The position numbers and the translations under genes were made by a program. Below the pieces are notes generated by a model, which was not told the origin of the DNA, ran no database searches, and saw only the letters and a program-made list of their open reading frames with translations. Of a stretch of DNA of 64,000 nt, positions 1-7,900 are shown piece after piece. This DNA comes from an uncultured Dehalococcoidia bacterium (GTDB lineage: Bacteria; Chloroflexota; Dehalococcoidia; Lucifugimonadales; CAJWER01), in NCBI GenBank assembly GCA_958296115.1, contig OY282442.1, forward strand, positions 2,028,943-2,092,942, written 5' to 3'. Numbering within the stretch: position 1 is the stretch's first letter; each line of letters opens with the position of its first letter.

Positions 1-156
1 ATCAGCGAAGAGGCGGACACTATCATGGATGTGTACGAGCCGTTCCTGCTGCAGAAGGGGTTCCTAGACCGCACCCGCCGGGGCAGGGTGGCGACCCGCC
101 GCGCCTACGAGCACCTGGGTCTCGGCTTCCCAAAAAGCCAGGGCGCGATGTTCTAG
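1..156 (+). CDS. ruvB: RuvB Holliday-junction helicase, C-terminal end (partial)
   Basis: The first 51 codons of the window are the tail of a gene whose start lies upstream. The residues [15 protein letters not shown], then [23 protein letters not shown], split here only for readability, are the canonical winged-helix C-terminus of RuvB. RuvB is the hexameric AAA+ motor that drives branch migration of Holliday junctions with RuvA, before RuvC resolution. The reading frame ends in TAG and faces the nicotinate phosphoribosyltransferase gene convergently, 70 bp away. Nothing odd is seen in the part present. The family call is secure even from this short stretch because the VYEP and GRVAT blocks are very conserved. 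Confidence 0.93.
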   Translation: MSEEADTIMDVYEPFLLQKGFLDRTRRGRVATRRAYEHLGLGFPKSQGAMF

Positions 157-226
157 CGCGCCCCCGCGATGGGTTCGTGGGCGCCATCCGCGATTCCAAG
201 CCGGCTCATGGCTTGGACCGGCGCGG

Positions 227-1225
227 CTACATCACCCGGTCGAGGCGCGGGTTGGGGGTTACGCCTGGGATGCGGCCCCGTTTCGCCATGGGGCGGCCGT
301 CCACCTCGTGGATGTCGGACCTGAAGGCGATGGGCGACGCGGAGGCGATGTAGTACCCGACGCAGAAGGAGTCGACCGGCGCTCCCGACTCTACCATCTG
401 GCGGATCCTGTCGGGCGTGAATCCGCCGCTTACCATGATCTCGACGTGCCTGAATCCGGCCAAGTCCAGCCGCGCCCTGACCTCCCTGACCAGCTCTGGG
501 GAGACGCCGCCCCTTTCGGGGGGCGTGTCCAGCCTGACGCCCCTCAGGTGGTCGCGCAGGCTGCGCGCGGCGCTGACCGCGTCCTCCGCCTCGTCCCTGA
601 ACGTATCGACGAGGGCGACCCGCGGCACTTCTTGGGGCATGTGCCTGTCGAAAGCCTCTATCGCCTTCACCACCTCGCCGATTATCAGGTTGAGCGCGTG
701 AGGCATGTTGCCGGCGGGGGTTACGTTTGCCATGCGGGCGCCCTGGATGGTGGAGCACGAGACGCATCCGCCCTGGACGCTCGCGTAGTCCATCTCGGCG
801 GCGATGTTGGGGTGGATGTTCCTGGCGCCGATTGCGAGTACGGGTGTCTCGCCCGCCACGTCGACGCACTGTCGCGCGGCGGTGGCCCAGCCGGAAGACG
901 AGGCCAACGTGCCTGAGATGGCGGTTTCGTATAGGCCGATGGAGCCATACGGCGCCTTGACTCGCAGCACGACCTCGTTGGGGTCCATCTTCACGCCCTC
1001 GCCCAGGGCCCAGACCTCGCTGGCGCTTTCGGGAAGAATCCTGTACAGCAGGGCCCTGGCCTCGTTGATGCCGCAGAGCACCCCGCCCTTTTCGGGGGCG
1101 AATTCCATGGTGACGGCGGGGTTCATGCTCTCGTTTCGGAGGATGGTGATGGTGCGCTGGTGGTACACGTCTGCCGTGTCCCCCACAAGGACGGGTCGCC
1201 TAACCTCGAATTCGCTGCTGACCAT
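227..1225 (-). CDS. pncB: Nicotinate phosphoribosyltransferase family protein
   Basis: The 332-residue protein resembles the compact nicotinate phosphoribosyltransferases of archaea and thermophiles, which join nicotinate to PRPP to make nicotinate mononucleotide in NAD salvage. Visible marks are the N-terminal YHQRT block (about residue 21), a glycine-rich stretch near residue 130-160 with VQGGCVSC, the phosphoribosyl-site segment ALVDTFRDEAED (about 204-215), and a late MVSGGFTPDRI and FCVGYYI pair (about 264-290) typical of the type II PRTase barrel. It lacks the long C-terminal zinc region of larger homologues. ATG at 1225 is taken as the start. It is transcribed toward ruvB and is not overlapped with its neighbour upstream. 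Quinolinate phosphoribosyltransferase is the main alternative, but the conserved blocks fit NAPRTase better. Confidence 0.8.
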   Translation of the reverse strand: MVSSEFEVRRPVLVGDTADVYHQRTITILRNESMNPAVTMEFAPEKGGVLCGINEARALLYRILPESASEVWALGEGVKMDPNEVVLRVKAPYGSIGLYETAISGTLASSSGWATAARQCVDVAGETPVLAIGARNIHPNIAAEMDYASVQGGCVSCSTIQGARMANVTPAGNMPHALNLIIGEVVKAIEAFDRHMPQEVPRVALVDTFRDEAEDAVSAARSLRDHLRGVRLDTPPERGGVSPELVREVRARLDLAGFRHVEIMVSGGFTPDRIRQMVESGAPVDSFCVGYYIASASPIAFRSDIHEVDGRPMAKRGRIPGVTPNPRLDRVM

Positions 1226-1335
1226 GGGTCTGGCTCATACCTCAGGACGGGTTTGCGCGCGCCGGCCGCGGCGCGGTTGCCGAACAGGGATGTTAGTGTA
1301 CGGCCATGCGGATTGCAACATTGGGAATGGCGGCA

Positions 1336-2187
1336 TCAGGGAATATCCCGGACATTCACTGCGCCGGGCAGGTCGTCGAATCCGTGGTACGCGCACTGTA
1401 GGCCAGAGTCATGCACCTCGACGATGCGGATGCCGGAGGGGTCATCGCCAAGGGGCACGCCGACGGGACCGGATATCACCATGCGGAACCCGCCTGCGGC
1501 TCCCCCGGCGTTCTTGTGCCAGTGCCCGGCGAACATCGCTTCGACCCCATGCTCCGCGAACAGATCGAGGAGAACGCGGCGCCTCTCGGTCGGGATAACC
1601 ATGTGCGAGTCCGGGTCGGCGGGGCTGTATCCGAACAGCGGATGATGCCCGAACGCCACTATCCGCCGGCCCATTGCGCCGCCCAGGTCGGACCTCAGGA
1701 ACTCGAGTTGCGCGTCCCACTCGCCCGGCGCGCAGGACGGGTCGAAGGCGATGCCGGTATTGAATACCACGAAGTGGACGCCGCCATGATCGAACGAGTA
1801 GTTGTCGTCCCCGAACCGCTCGCGGTACAGGGCCAGGGATTCGGGGGTGGGCGTGTTGTCGACGTCACAGTTGCCCGGCGCCAGGTGAATGGGGATGTCG
1901 TCGTCCAGCAGGGCCGTTATGCGGCGCAGCTCGGCGACCTGCGCCAAGTCCTCGGGGTCCTGCACCAGGTCGCCCGTGATGACGACGAACGCGGGCCTCA
2001 GCCGGTTTGCCGCGGCGACCGCCTTCTCGTACCGCTCGGTCTCGTAGGCGAACCCCGTGGTCTCCTCGAACTCTGGCGGGCAGAGGCCCCTGGCGAGCAT
2101 CTCGGCTCGCTTGGGGTTGCCAGCCCCGCTCAGGGTGGCCGCCATCCCGAGCTGCGTGTCGGATAGCTGGATGAAGAAGAATCTCAT
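1336..2187 (-). CDS. Calcineurin-like metallophosphoesterase (CPPED1-like)
   Basis: The 283-residue protein carries the metallophosphoesterase metal-ligand set: SDTQLG near residue 9, VITGDLVQDP near 70, a GNCD block near 105, FGHHP near 190 and AGHWHKN near 229. The first motif has Gln where many family members have His, as in CPPED1-type enzymes, and GNCD replaces GNHD. The substrate cannot be read from sequence; a cytosolic phosphomonoester or phosphoprotein is likely. The start was set at 2187 rather than an upstream ATG because a strong GGAGGTGA ribosome site lies 4-5 bases before it. It is divergent from the M16 protease, with about 67 bp between the two starts that must hold both promoters. 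Confidence 0.85.
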   Translation of the reverse strand: MRFFFIQLSDTQLGMAATLSGAGNPKRAEMLARGLCPPEFEETTGFAYETERYEKAVAAANRLRPAFVVITGDLVQDPEDLAQVAELRRITALLDDDIPIHLAPGNCDVDNTPTPESLALYRERFGDDNYSFDHGGVHFVVFNTGIAFDPSCAPGEWDAQLEFLRSDLGGAMGRRIVAFGHHPLFGYSPADPDSHMVIPTERRRVLLDLFAEHGVEAMFAGHWHKNAGGAAGGFRMVISGPVGVPLGDDPSGIRIVEVHDSGLQCAYHGFDDLPGAVNVRDIP

Positions 2188-2254
2188 TGCGTCACCTCCG
2201 GCGTGAGTGTACGGCAAATTGACCGCTCATACACCATGCCATAGAATCGTTTCC

Positions 2255-3535
2255 ATGTCTTCCACAGCGTCATCCTTTTCCAAGACGACTCTGGGCAACG
2301 GGATGCGCGTCGTCACGAGCTCGATGCGCCACACCCGCTCGGTTACTATCAGCATATACGTCGGGGTAGGCTCGCGGTACGAGACGGACGAGCAGGCGGG
2401 CATCTCACACGTGCTGGAGCACCTCGTCTTCAAGGGGACGGAGCGGCGGCCCAGCCCCACGGACATCAGCGGAGCCGTAGAGGGCGTCGGCGGAACGCTG
2501 AACGCCGGCACCGAGCAGGAGTTGACGGTCTACTGGAGCAAGGTGGCGCTGCCGTATCTCGACGATACCCTCGACCTGCTCTTCGACATGCTCCGCTTCT
2601 CGGTGTACGACCCGGATGACCTCGAGCGGGAGCTCCTGGTGGTGATAGAGGAGCTCAACATGGTCAACGACCAGCCGGCTAGCCGGGCGGAGTTGCTGAT
2701 AGAAGAGATGCTGTGGCCCGGTCATCCGCTCGGACGCGACATCGGAGGGACGCGGGAGTCGGTATCGAGCATCACGCGGGAGATGGCGATGGAGCACGCA
2801 GCCCGCTTCTACTCGCCTGAGAACATCGTCGTCAGCGTCGCCGGCAACGTGGAGCATGACCACGTCGTCGAGCTTGCGGCGTCGCTGAGCGAGGGATGGA
2901 AGCCGGGCGCGGCTTCGGGCTGGACGCCCTTCGCAGGCGGGCAGACGGAGCCCGAGGCTCGGATAGAGCAGCGCAAGACGGAGCAATCACACCTGGCTAT
3001 CGCCGTGCCCGGCGTGTCCCTGAGTCATCCCGACCGGTACGCCTTCGACCTGCTGAGCGTCGCGCTGGGCGAGGGGATGAGCAGCCGGCTGTTCGTGGAG
3101 GTGCGCGAGGAGCGCGGGCTCGCTTACGACATCCACAGCAGCGCGGCTCACTTCCTGGACTGCGGCGCGCTGCTGATAATGGCCGGCGTCGATCCGGGGC
3201 GCGTTCACGATGCAGTCCGCACGATATTGGACCAGGTGTCGGCGCTCAGGGACGGACTGCCGGAGGAGGAGCTGGAGAAGGCGAAGCGCATGAGCGCGGG
3301 CATGATAGACCTACGAATGGAAGACACGCGGGCAGTGTCGGCGTGGATGGGAGCTCAGGAGCTGCTGCTGGGCGACATCCTGGACGTGGACGAGGTAACC
3401 GAGCGTGTGAACCGGGTGAGCGTGGAAGACGTCCACCGCGTGGCGAACGAGCTTCTGCGCACGGAGCGGCTCAGGATGGCGGTCGTGGGGCCGCACCGGG
3501 GCGGCTCGCGGCTCCGCCGGGCCCTGAGGCTGTGA
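2255..3535 (+). CDS. M16 family zinc metalloprotease (insulinase/processing peptidase type)
   Basis: The 426-residue protein has the inverted zinc motif HVLEH (His52, Glu55, His56) followed by the third ligand Glu132 in VIEELNM, which defines an active M16 peptidase. The second half keeps the family's inactive lobe with the ERGLAYDIHSS strand used for substrate binding in processing peptidases. The length is that of single-lobe M16B enzymes that work as dimers. An upstream in-frame ATG at 2207 exists, but the ATG at 2255 puts the conserved TTLGNGMRVV start in the usual place. In many bacteria such genes lie near pnp and dut and act in peptide clean-up. Here it stands alone, so the substrate is unknown. 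Confidence 0.9.
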   Translation: MSSTASSFSKTTLGNGMRVVTSSMRHTRSVTISIYVGVGSRYETDEQAGISHVLEHLVFKGTERRPSPTDISGAVEGVGGTLNAGTEQELTVYWSKVALPYLDDTLDLLFDMLRFSVYDPDDLERELLVVIEELNMVNDQPASRAELLIEEMLWPGHPLGRDIGGTRESVSSITREMAMEHAARFYSPENIVVSVAGNVEHDHVVELAASLSEGWKPGAASGWTPFAGGQTEPEARIEQRKTEQSHLAIAVPGVSLSHPDRYAFDLLSVALGEGMSSRLFVEVREERGLAYDIHSSAAHFLDCGALLIMAGVDPGRVHDAVRTILDQVSALRDGLPEEELEKAKRMSAGMIDLRMEDTRAVSAWMGAQELLLGDILDVDEVTERVNRVSVEDVHRVANELLRTERLRMAVVGPHRGGSRLRRALRL

Positions 3536-3584
3536 GAATTAGCCGCTCCCTCTCCCCATCGGGGAAAGGTTAGGATGCGGGCCG

Positions 3585-4136
3585 CTACAGCTCCGGAAGG
3601 TTTGCGGACGCGCCCTCGTCCAGCTCCACGTCGAGCGACGCCAGCATCCTGCCGAGCATGGAGTAGTACCCGACCAGCACTATCAGGTCTATAGTCTGGG
3701 CTGGGCCCAGCAGATGCTCGACTGCGCGGAAGGTCGCGTCGCCGAGCGCGCCTTCGTGGACGAGCTCCTTCGCGGCCTGCACGAATACGCCCTCCTTTGG
3801 CGGCAGCCCCATGGGCGCTCTGCCGCTCCTGATAGCCTCGATGACCTCGCCGCGCACGCCCACCTCGCGGGCCACCGGCTCGTGGTGCGCCCACTCGTAG
3901 GCGACGTTCATCTCGCGGGCCGTCGCCAGTATCGCCGTCTCGCGTATGGCCGGGTCCAGCGGGGAGCGGTAGCGGATGTACGCGCCGAGGTTGGCGACCG
4001 CCGACGCGGCGTCGGGGCTGTTCAACAGCGTGCGGAAGACGTTTAGGACGCTTCCGCGCGTTCCCGCTATCTCGTCGTAGATGCGTTGCTTGTCCGGCGG
4101 GATGTCGTCCCGCGTTGGGAGTGGGACTTTTGCCAT
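3585..4136 (-). CDS. Carboxymuconolactone decarboxylase (AhpD-like) family protein
   Basis: The 183-residue all-helical protein has the family block NVAYEWAHHEPVAR (residues 77-90), in which Glu81 and His84/His85 fall where AhpD-type proteins carry their proton-relay residues. The CxxC redox pair of true AhpD is absent, so peroxidase-partner activity is doubtful. Homologues of this kind are common and abundant in soil and marine Chloroflexota and are usually named only by family. It is a single-gene unit, convergent with the M16 protease gene 49 bp away. A short repeat (4197-4238) lies upstream. Confidence 0.75.
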   Translation of the reverse strand: MAKVPLPTRDDIPPDKQRIYDEIAGTRGSVLNVFRTLLNSPDAASAVANLGAYIRYRSPLDPAIRETAILATAREMNVAYEWAHHEPVAREVGVRGEVIEAIRSGRAPMGLPPKEGVFVQAAKELVHEGALGDATFRAVEHLLGPAQTIDLIVLVGYYSMLGRMLASLDVELDEGASANLPEL

Positions 4137-4196
4137 GATTCCTCTCCTAGGGCGTGTTCACGCCAGCCCCCATCCTAGCCTTCACCAGGGGGAAGG

Positions 4197-4238
4197 ACCC
4201 TCTCCCGTCAAGGGAGAAGAGGGATAAGGCGGGACTGC
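4197..4238. repeat. Short GC-rich palindromic intergenic repeat
   Basis: This is one copy of the window-wide palindrome family with the core CCTCTCCCGTCAAGGGAGA followed by GGGATAAGGCGGGACTG. It can fold into a 7-8 bp hairpin. It sits between the AhpD-like gene and jag, both on the minus strand, so it may act as a transcript-end structure, but it has no U-tract. Confidence 0.8.
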
Positions 4239-4263
4239 CCGCCATATTTGAATGGGCAGAGCG

Positions 4264-4905
4264 CTAGTCGTAGGCGGGCTCCACTACGACTTTCCGTCCA
4301 TCGCCTGTACCGGCGCTGGCGGTCGAGACGTCGGGATTGTCGGCGAGGGCCATGTGGATGATCCTGCGCTCGTTCGGCGGCATGGGCTCGAGGGTTATGG
4401 GTCGTCCGCTGGAGGCGACCCTTCTGGCGACCTTTTGAGCGAGGCTGGCGAGGGACTGGTAACGCCGCTCCTGGTACCCGGCGACATCTACGAATAGGCG
4501 GGCGCGGTCTTCGAGCCTGCGGGACGAGATGATGGCAGCGATGAACTGCAAGGAGCGCAGGGTCTCGCCGCGCCGTCCGATGAGGAGGCCGGCGTCGTCT
4601 CCGTCTATGTCGAAGACTGGCCCGCCCACGTCTTCGCTGTGCGCCTGCCTCAGGGTGACGGCCACGTCCGCGCCAGTGAGGGCTACCAGGTCTTCGAGGA
4701 CCTCGGCGGCTATGGATACGAGGTCGGACGCTGTTTCGACGACGGTGACGCGGACCCGCGCGGGTTCCGAGCCGATTCCGAGGATTCCCGCTTTGCCGTG
4801 GCTAACGACGTCTATTTCGACGTCCTGGCGCTCTGCGTCTAGCTCCTTTAGGGCGATTTCGATTGCCTCGTCGGCGGTCTTGGCCGTCATCTCGATCGTT
4901 CTCAT
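4264..4905 (-). CDS. khpB: Jag/KhpB RNA-binding protein (Jag_N, KH, R3H)
   Basis: The 213-residue protein shows the three domains of Jag in order. There is a Jag_N domain (about 1-55, with TADEAIEIALKEL and the GILGIGSEPARV turn), a KH domain around the DDAGLLIGRRGETLRSLQ loop (about 100-120), and an R3H domain (about 145-205) with LEPMPPNERRIIHMAL. It binds RNA and works with KhpA (here at 48590) in cell-wall growth and cell-division control in Gram-positive bacteria. Its position right after yidC is the classic one. Its start lies 104 bp inside the yidC reading frame, an unusually long overlap, with a GGGAGG site about 10 bases before the ATG. Confidence 0.95.
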   Translation of the reverse strand: MRTIEMTAKTADEAIEIALKELDAERQDVEIDVVSHGKAGILGIGSEPARVRVTVVETASDLVSIAAEVLEDLVALTGADVAVTLRQAHSEDVGGPVFDIDGDDAGLLIGRRGETLRSLQFIAAIISSRRLEDRARLFVDVAGYQERRYQSLASLAQKVARRVASSGRPITLEPMPPNERRIIHMALADNPDVSTASAGTGDGRKVVVEPAYD

Positions 4906-5755
4906 CGGTGTCTGCCTCCCGGGCCGGCTCGGCCTCGTCCGACGGCTCAGCTTGGCCCTCGACGGCCGGCGTCGTCGAGGGCCGGCCGAGATTGATGATG
5001 GACTTGGGAAGGTCGATCAGGGGCTGCCAACCGGTCACGAACCCCTGTATCACTATACCGACCACGTTGGACACAATCCAGTACAGGGCGAGCCCGGCCT
5101 CGAAGCTGAGGGTGAAGACGCCGAACATGCCTGGCATCAGCCATAGCATCATGCGGTTGGTGGACTCCTGCTGCGGCGTGGTCGAGGGCATCGTGGTCAT
5201 CTTCTGCATCACGAACATGGACACGCCCACGAGGATAGGCAGCACGAGGCTCAGGGGCATGGGGTAGGAGCTGGAGAACTCGGCGAGGTCGAGCCAGAGG
5301 AACTGGCCGTTCAGGGGCACGGCCTCGTTGACCATCGGCAGCCATGGGTACAGGTGCCTGGACAGGTCGGCGAGCCTTTCGGGCGTGGACGGGAGCGTCC
5401 CCCGGAGGGCCCAGAACAGCCCCAGGAATATGGGCATCTGGAGCACAAGGGGGCCGAGGCATCCGATGGGGTTGATGCCATTCTCGCGGTAGAGCTTCAT
5501 CGTCTCCTGGGAGAGCTTCTGGCGGTCGTTCTTGTACCTCTCCTGGAGCGCCTTCATCTTGGGCTGAACGGCGGTCATGGCCTTCATGGAGCGGCTCTGC
5601 CTGATGGAGAGCGGTATCATCGCGGCGCGCACGATGACGGTGAAGATGATGATGGCAATCCCGAAGTTGGAGAAGAAGATGGAATAGAGCAGCACGAGGC
5701 TGTTGATCATCGGGCGGATGATCACGCTGTTCCAGATTTCGCTCAGTATCTCCAT
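4802..5755 (-). CDS. yidC: Membrane protein insertase YidC/Oxa1
   Basis: The 317-residue membrane protein is of the short YidC type without the large periplasmic domain. It helps insert and fold membrane proteins, alone or with SecYEG. Five hydrophobic segments are visible: about 18-40, 88-110 (with the cytoplasmic SIRQSRSMKAM arm just before), 165-180, 203-220 and 225-245. A cytoplasmic arm lies at about 45-90. The C-terminus is a long basic tail very rich in Arg and Asn from about residue 265, as in other YidC proteins that touch the ribosome. This tail overlaps the jag start. It follows the propeller lipoprotein gene by 28 bp in the rpmH operon. Confidence 0.95.
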   Translation of the reverse strand: MEILSEIWNSVIIRPMINSLVLLYSIFFSNFGIAIIIFTVIVRAAMIPLSIRQSRSMKAMTAVQPKMKALQERYKNDRQKLSQETMKLYRENGINPIGCLGPLVLQMPIFLGLFWALRGTLPSTPERLADLSRHLYPWLPMVNEAVPLNGQFLWLDLAEFSSSYPMPLSLVLPILVGVSMFVMQKMTTMPSTTPQQESTNRMMLWLMPGMFGVFTLSFEAGLALYWIVSNVVGIVIQGFVTGWQPLIDLPKSIINLGRPSTTPAVEGQAEPSDEAEPAREADTDENDRDDGQDRRRGNRNRPKGARRRAPGRRNRRR

Positions 5756-5783
5756 GGTTACGGCTTGGCCTCGTCCGTGTCGG

Positions 5784-6914
5784 TCAACATGCCTTCTCCT
5801 CCCCAGTCGCCACCGCCCTGTCGCGGTTGGAGAAGTGCGCCCATTTCTCGTCGGCTCCGCTGGCTGTAACAGTCAGCGCGCGGATGGAGTGGTCGGCCGC
5901 CGAGACTATCAGGAGGCCTTCGTGCGCAGTGATGGGAGCTCTTATCCTGGAGCCGATGTCGCACGAGCGGACGTCGGCTCCGTCGGCGAGGTCCACGAGC
6001 CTGACTCGCCCATCCGACGAACCGGAAGCGAGGCGCTCGGATACGACGGCTGGGGACCCCAGGACTGGCCCATTGGATGAGAGGGGCCAGAGGAGGTCGC
6101 CGGAACGGCTGTCGAGGGCGTAGACATTGCCATCGAGGGACGGCGCGAATATCCGCTTGTTGGCGGCGGCGGCGCTTCCCCAGAACCAGCTGTTGGCGTC
6201 GTCGAACCGCCAGGCGAGGCTGCCCGTCTGGGCGTCTATGGCGTAGAAGACGCTGTCGAATGATCCGATATATACCCTGCCGTCCTCGACCAGGGGCTTG
6301 GCCGTTATCCCGCCCCTGGTGGGGAAGCGCCATATCTCCTCGCCGTCTTGGAGGGACAGCGCGTACACGTTGTGGTCCAGCGAGCCGAAATAGACTACGC
6401 CATCCGCAATCGCGGGCGTGGACCAGATGCGCTTTCCGGTCTGGAAGCTCCACTTCAGCCTACCGTCTTCCGCGTCGAAGGCGTAGAGATTGCCGTCGGA
6501 GGAGCCTACCAGCGCGAGTCCGTCGTCCGCCGCTGGGCCGCCGACGATGGACGATACGTCGCCGACCTCCCGGGCCCAGGTCTCGTCGCCGTTCTCCTGG
6601 TCAAGCGCGTAGAGCACGCCGTCGTATCCGCCGAAGTAGATATTCCCGTCGTATAGGGCCGGCGGGCCGTACACGGCTCTTCGCGCCTCGTCGCCGGTGA
6701 GGGTGTGCTTCCATACCGTCTCGCCGTTATCCAGGTCAATGGCCCTGAAGTCGCCGTCCATGGTGCCGACATAGACGGTATCGCCGTCCACGAGGGCGGC
6801 TGGGGAGCCTTCCGGCACGCCTATGCGCGCACAGGCCGCCAGCAGCAGGGCGGCAAGCAGGGCCACGGCCAACGATTCGGCGCGGCGCGGCTTGGCGGAA
6901 GATAGGATGCTCAT
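5784..6914 (-). CDS. PQQ/BamB-like beta-propeller lipoprotein
   Basis: The 376-residue protein begins with a lipoprotein signal (LLLAAC lipobox, Cys28) and then about seven repeats of the PQQ-blade pattern, each ending in a block such as LYALDQENGDETW or NVYALSLQDGEEIW. Such propellers are usually outside the membrane and bind partner proteins. BamB of the outer-membrane assembly machine is the best-known relative, though a monoderm-like Chloroflexota cell would have no BAM complex. The odd point is its place: it is inserted between yidD and yidC, which are normally adjacent. This suggests a role in membrane-protein insertion or quality control at the outer face. The function is inferred only from position and fold. 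Confidence 0.85.
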   Translation of the reverse strand: MSILSSAKPRRAESLAVALLAALLLAACARIGVPEGSPAALVDGDTVYVGTMDGDFRAIDLDNGETVWKHTLTGDEARRAVYGPPALYDGNIYFGGYDGVLYALDQENGDETWAREVGDVSSIVGGPAADDGLALVGSSDGNLYAFDAEDGRLKWSFQTGKRIWSTPAIADGVVYFGSLDHNVYALSLQDGEEIWRFPTRGGITAKPLVEDGRVYIGSFDSVFYAIDAQTGSLAWRFDDANSWFWGSAAAANKRIFAPSLDGNVYALDSRSGDLLWPLSSNGPVLGSPAVVSERLASGSSDGRVRLVDLADGADVRSCDIGSRIRAPITAHEGLLIVSAADHSIRALTVTASGADEKWAHFSNRDRAVATGEEKAC

Positions 6915-6929
6915 GAAGTGAGTCAGCGC

Positions 6930-7139
6930 CTATGGGACCGGGTCGTATCCGCTGGTCCCGAACGGCCGGCAACGGCCAATGCGGGCAAGCCCAAGCCATA
7001 CTCCCCTGGAAGCGCCGTATCGGGAGACGGCTTCGTAAGCGTATTGCGAGCATGTCGGAAGGTGGCGGCAGCAGCCAGGAAGATAGGGGGACAGGGCAAG
7101 CTGGTAGAGGCGTATCGCTCTCATGGCGAGGCTACTCAT
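6930..7139 (-). CDS. yidD: Membrane protein insertion efficiency factor YidD
   Basis: The 69-residue protein has the YidD signature: [14 protein letters not shown], then [15 protein letters not shown] and a final region with [11 protein letters not shown]. YidD is a small membrane-associated protein that aids YidC-dependent insertion. The start at 7139 overlaps the last bases of rnpA; a second ATG at 7124 would remove five residues and cannot be excluded. The conserved cysteines of the family are all present. It is followed 15 bp later by the propeller lipoprotein. Confidence 0.92.
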   Translation of the reverse strand: MSSLAMRAIRLYQLALSPYLPGCCRHLPTCSQYAYEAVSRYGASRGVWLGLARIGRCRPFGTSGYDPVP

Positions 7140-7488
7140 GCCTGGCCTCCTCGGCTGGTTCGGCGAACAGGCGCGCCCTCTCGCACAGCGACCTGACCGA
7201 GCGTTCGAGGGCCTGGAAGTCCGCGGCACCGGAACCCTTTCTGGCTATGAGCAAGACGTCCCATCCTTCCTGGAGGCGCAGGCCGCGGGCTATCTCCCGC
7301 AGCCTTCGCTTCATGCGGTTCCGCACTACGGCATTGCCCACCCTCTTGCTGATAGAGAAGCCGAACCGGCTCATTTCCAACGAATTGCGGCGCGCCACCA
7401 GCGCCAACAGCCGGTCGGAGCGGCTGCGGCCATGGGCGCGGAGAGCGGCAAAGTCCTGTGTCCTGGTGAGACGGCGCTCTTTGCGCAT
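7132..7488 (-). CDS. rnpA: Ribonuclease P protein component
   Basis: The 118-residue basic protein carries the RnpA signature [18 protein letters not shown], then [10 protein letters not shown], which binds the 5' leader of pre-tRNA. The protein binds the RNase P RNA (rnpB, not seen in this window) to process tRNA 5' ends. It lies between rpmH and yidD in the universal bacterial order, with a 69 bp gap from rpmH and an overlap with yidD. Length and motifs are normal. Confidence 0.96.
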   Translation of the reverse strand: MRKERRLTRTQDFAALRAHGRSRSDRLLALVARRNSLEMSRFGFSISKRVGNAVVRNRMKRRLREIARGLRLQEGWDVLLIARKGSGAADFQALERSVRSLCERARLFAEPAEEARHE

Positions 7489-7557
7489 CGGGGCGACTCT
7501 CTACCCCACCACGCGAGTGAGGCAACCGGTGGGCGAAACTGGGGGACAAGAGACTCC

Positions 7558-7695
7558 TTAGACGGTCAGTCGGGAGCGGCCCTTGAACATCCGCCGCTGG
7601 AGGACCCGGCGTCCGCCTCGGCTGCTCATTCGGGAACGAAAGCCGTGTACGCGCGCTCGGCGCCGCTTCTTTGGTTGGTACGTTCTTTTTGGCAT
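7558..7695 (-). CDS. rpmH: 50S ribosomal protein L34
   Basis: This 45-residue gene reads [18 protein letters not shown], then [17 protein letters not shown] and ends in SRLTV. This is the full-length L34 pattern, a tiny very basic protein of the large subunit near the exit tunnel. It is the first gene of the rpmH-rnpA-yidD-propeller-yidC-jag unit and has a consensus promoter directly upstream (7717-7746). In many bacteria dnaA and oriC lie just beyond rpmH, but here only repeats follow. Confidence 0.97.
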   Translation of the reverse strand: MPKRTYQPKKRRRARVHGFRSRMSSRGGRRVLQRRMFKGRSRLTV

Positions 7696-7716
7696 GGTGA
7701 ACCTTGTTCTGGTTCA

Positions 7717-7746
7717 ATTATCGCATTGCGCCCATGAAGGTGTCAA
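7717..7746 (-). promoter_or_regulatory. Sigma-70-type promoter for rpmH operon
   Basis: Reading the minus strand, TTGACA (7746-7741), an 18-base spacer and GATAAT (7722-7717) lie 22 bases before the rpmH start codon. The -35 is perfect and the -10 matches five of six consensus bases. Confidence 0.8.
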
Positions 7747-7900
7747 TTTTAGTCTATCGCGGTCTCCGGGCAATCGCTGTCCAGCCAGCCCTCTTGGTTC
7801 AAGGCGGGGATGGCGTCTGAATCAGGATTCGCGGAGTTGGGGGGTGTTCAGGATTGGGGGAAGGGCAGGCGGGACGCCTGCGCTCCGGGGATTGGGGGAC

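Noticed and set aside
7700-7800. Origin of replication next to rpmH
   Set aside because: dnaA is absent and no DnaA boxes (TTATCCACA-like) are seen; only the rpmH promoter and repeats are present.
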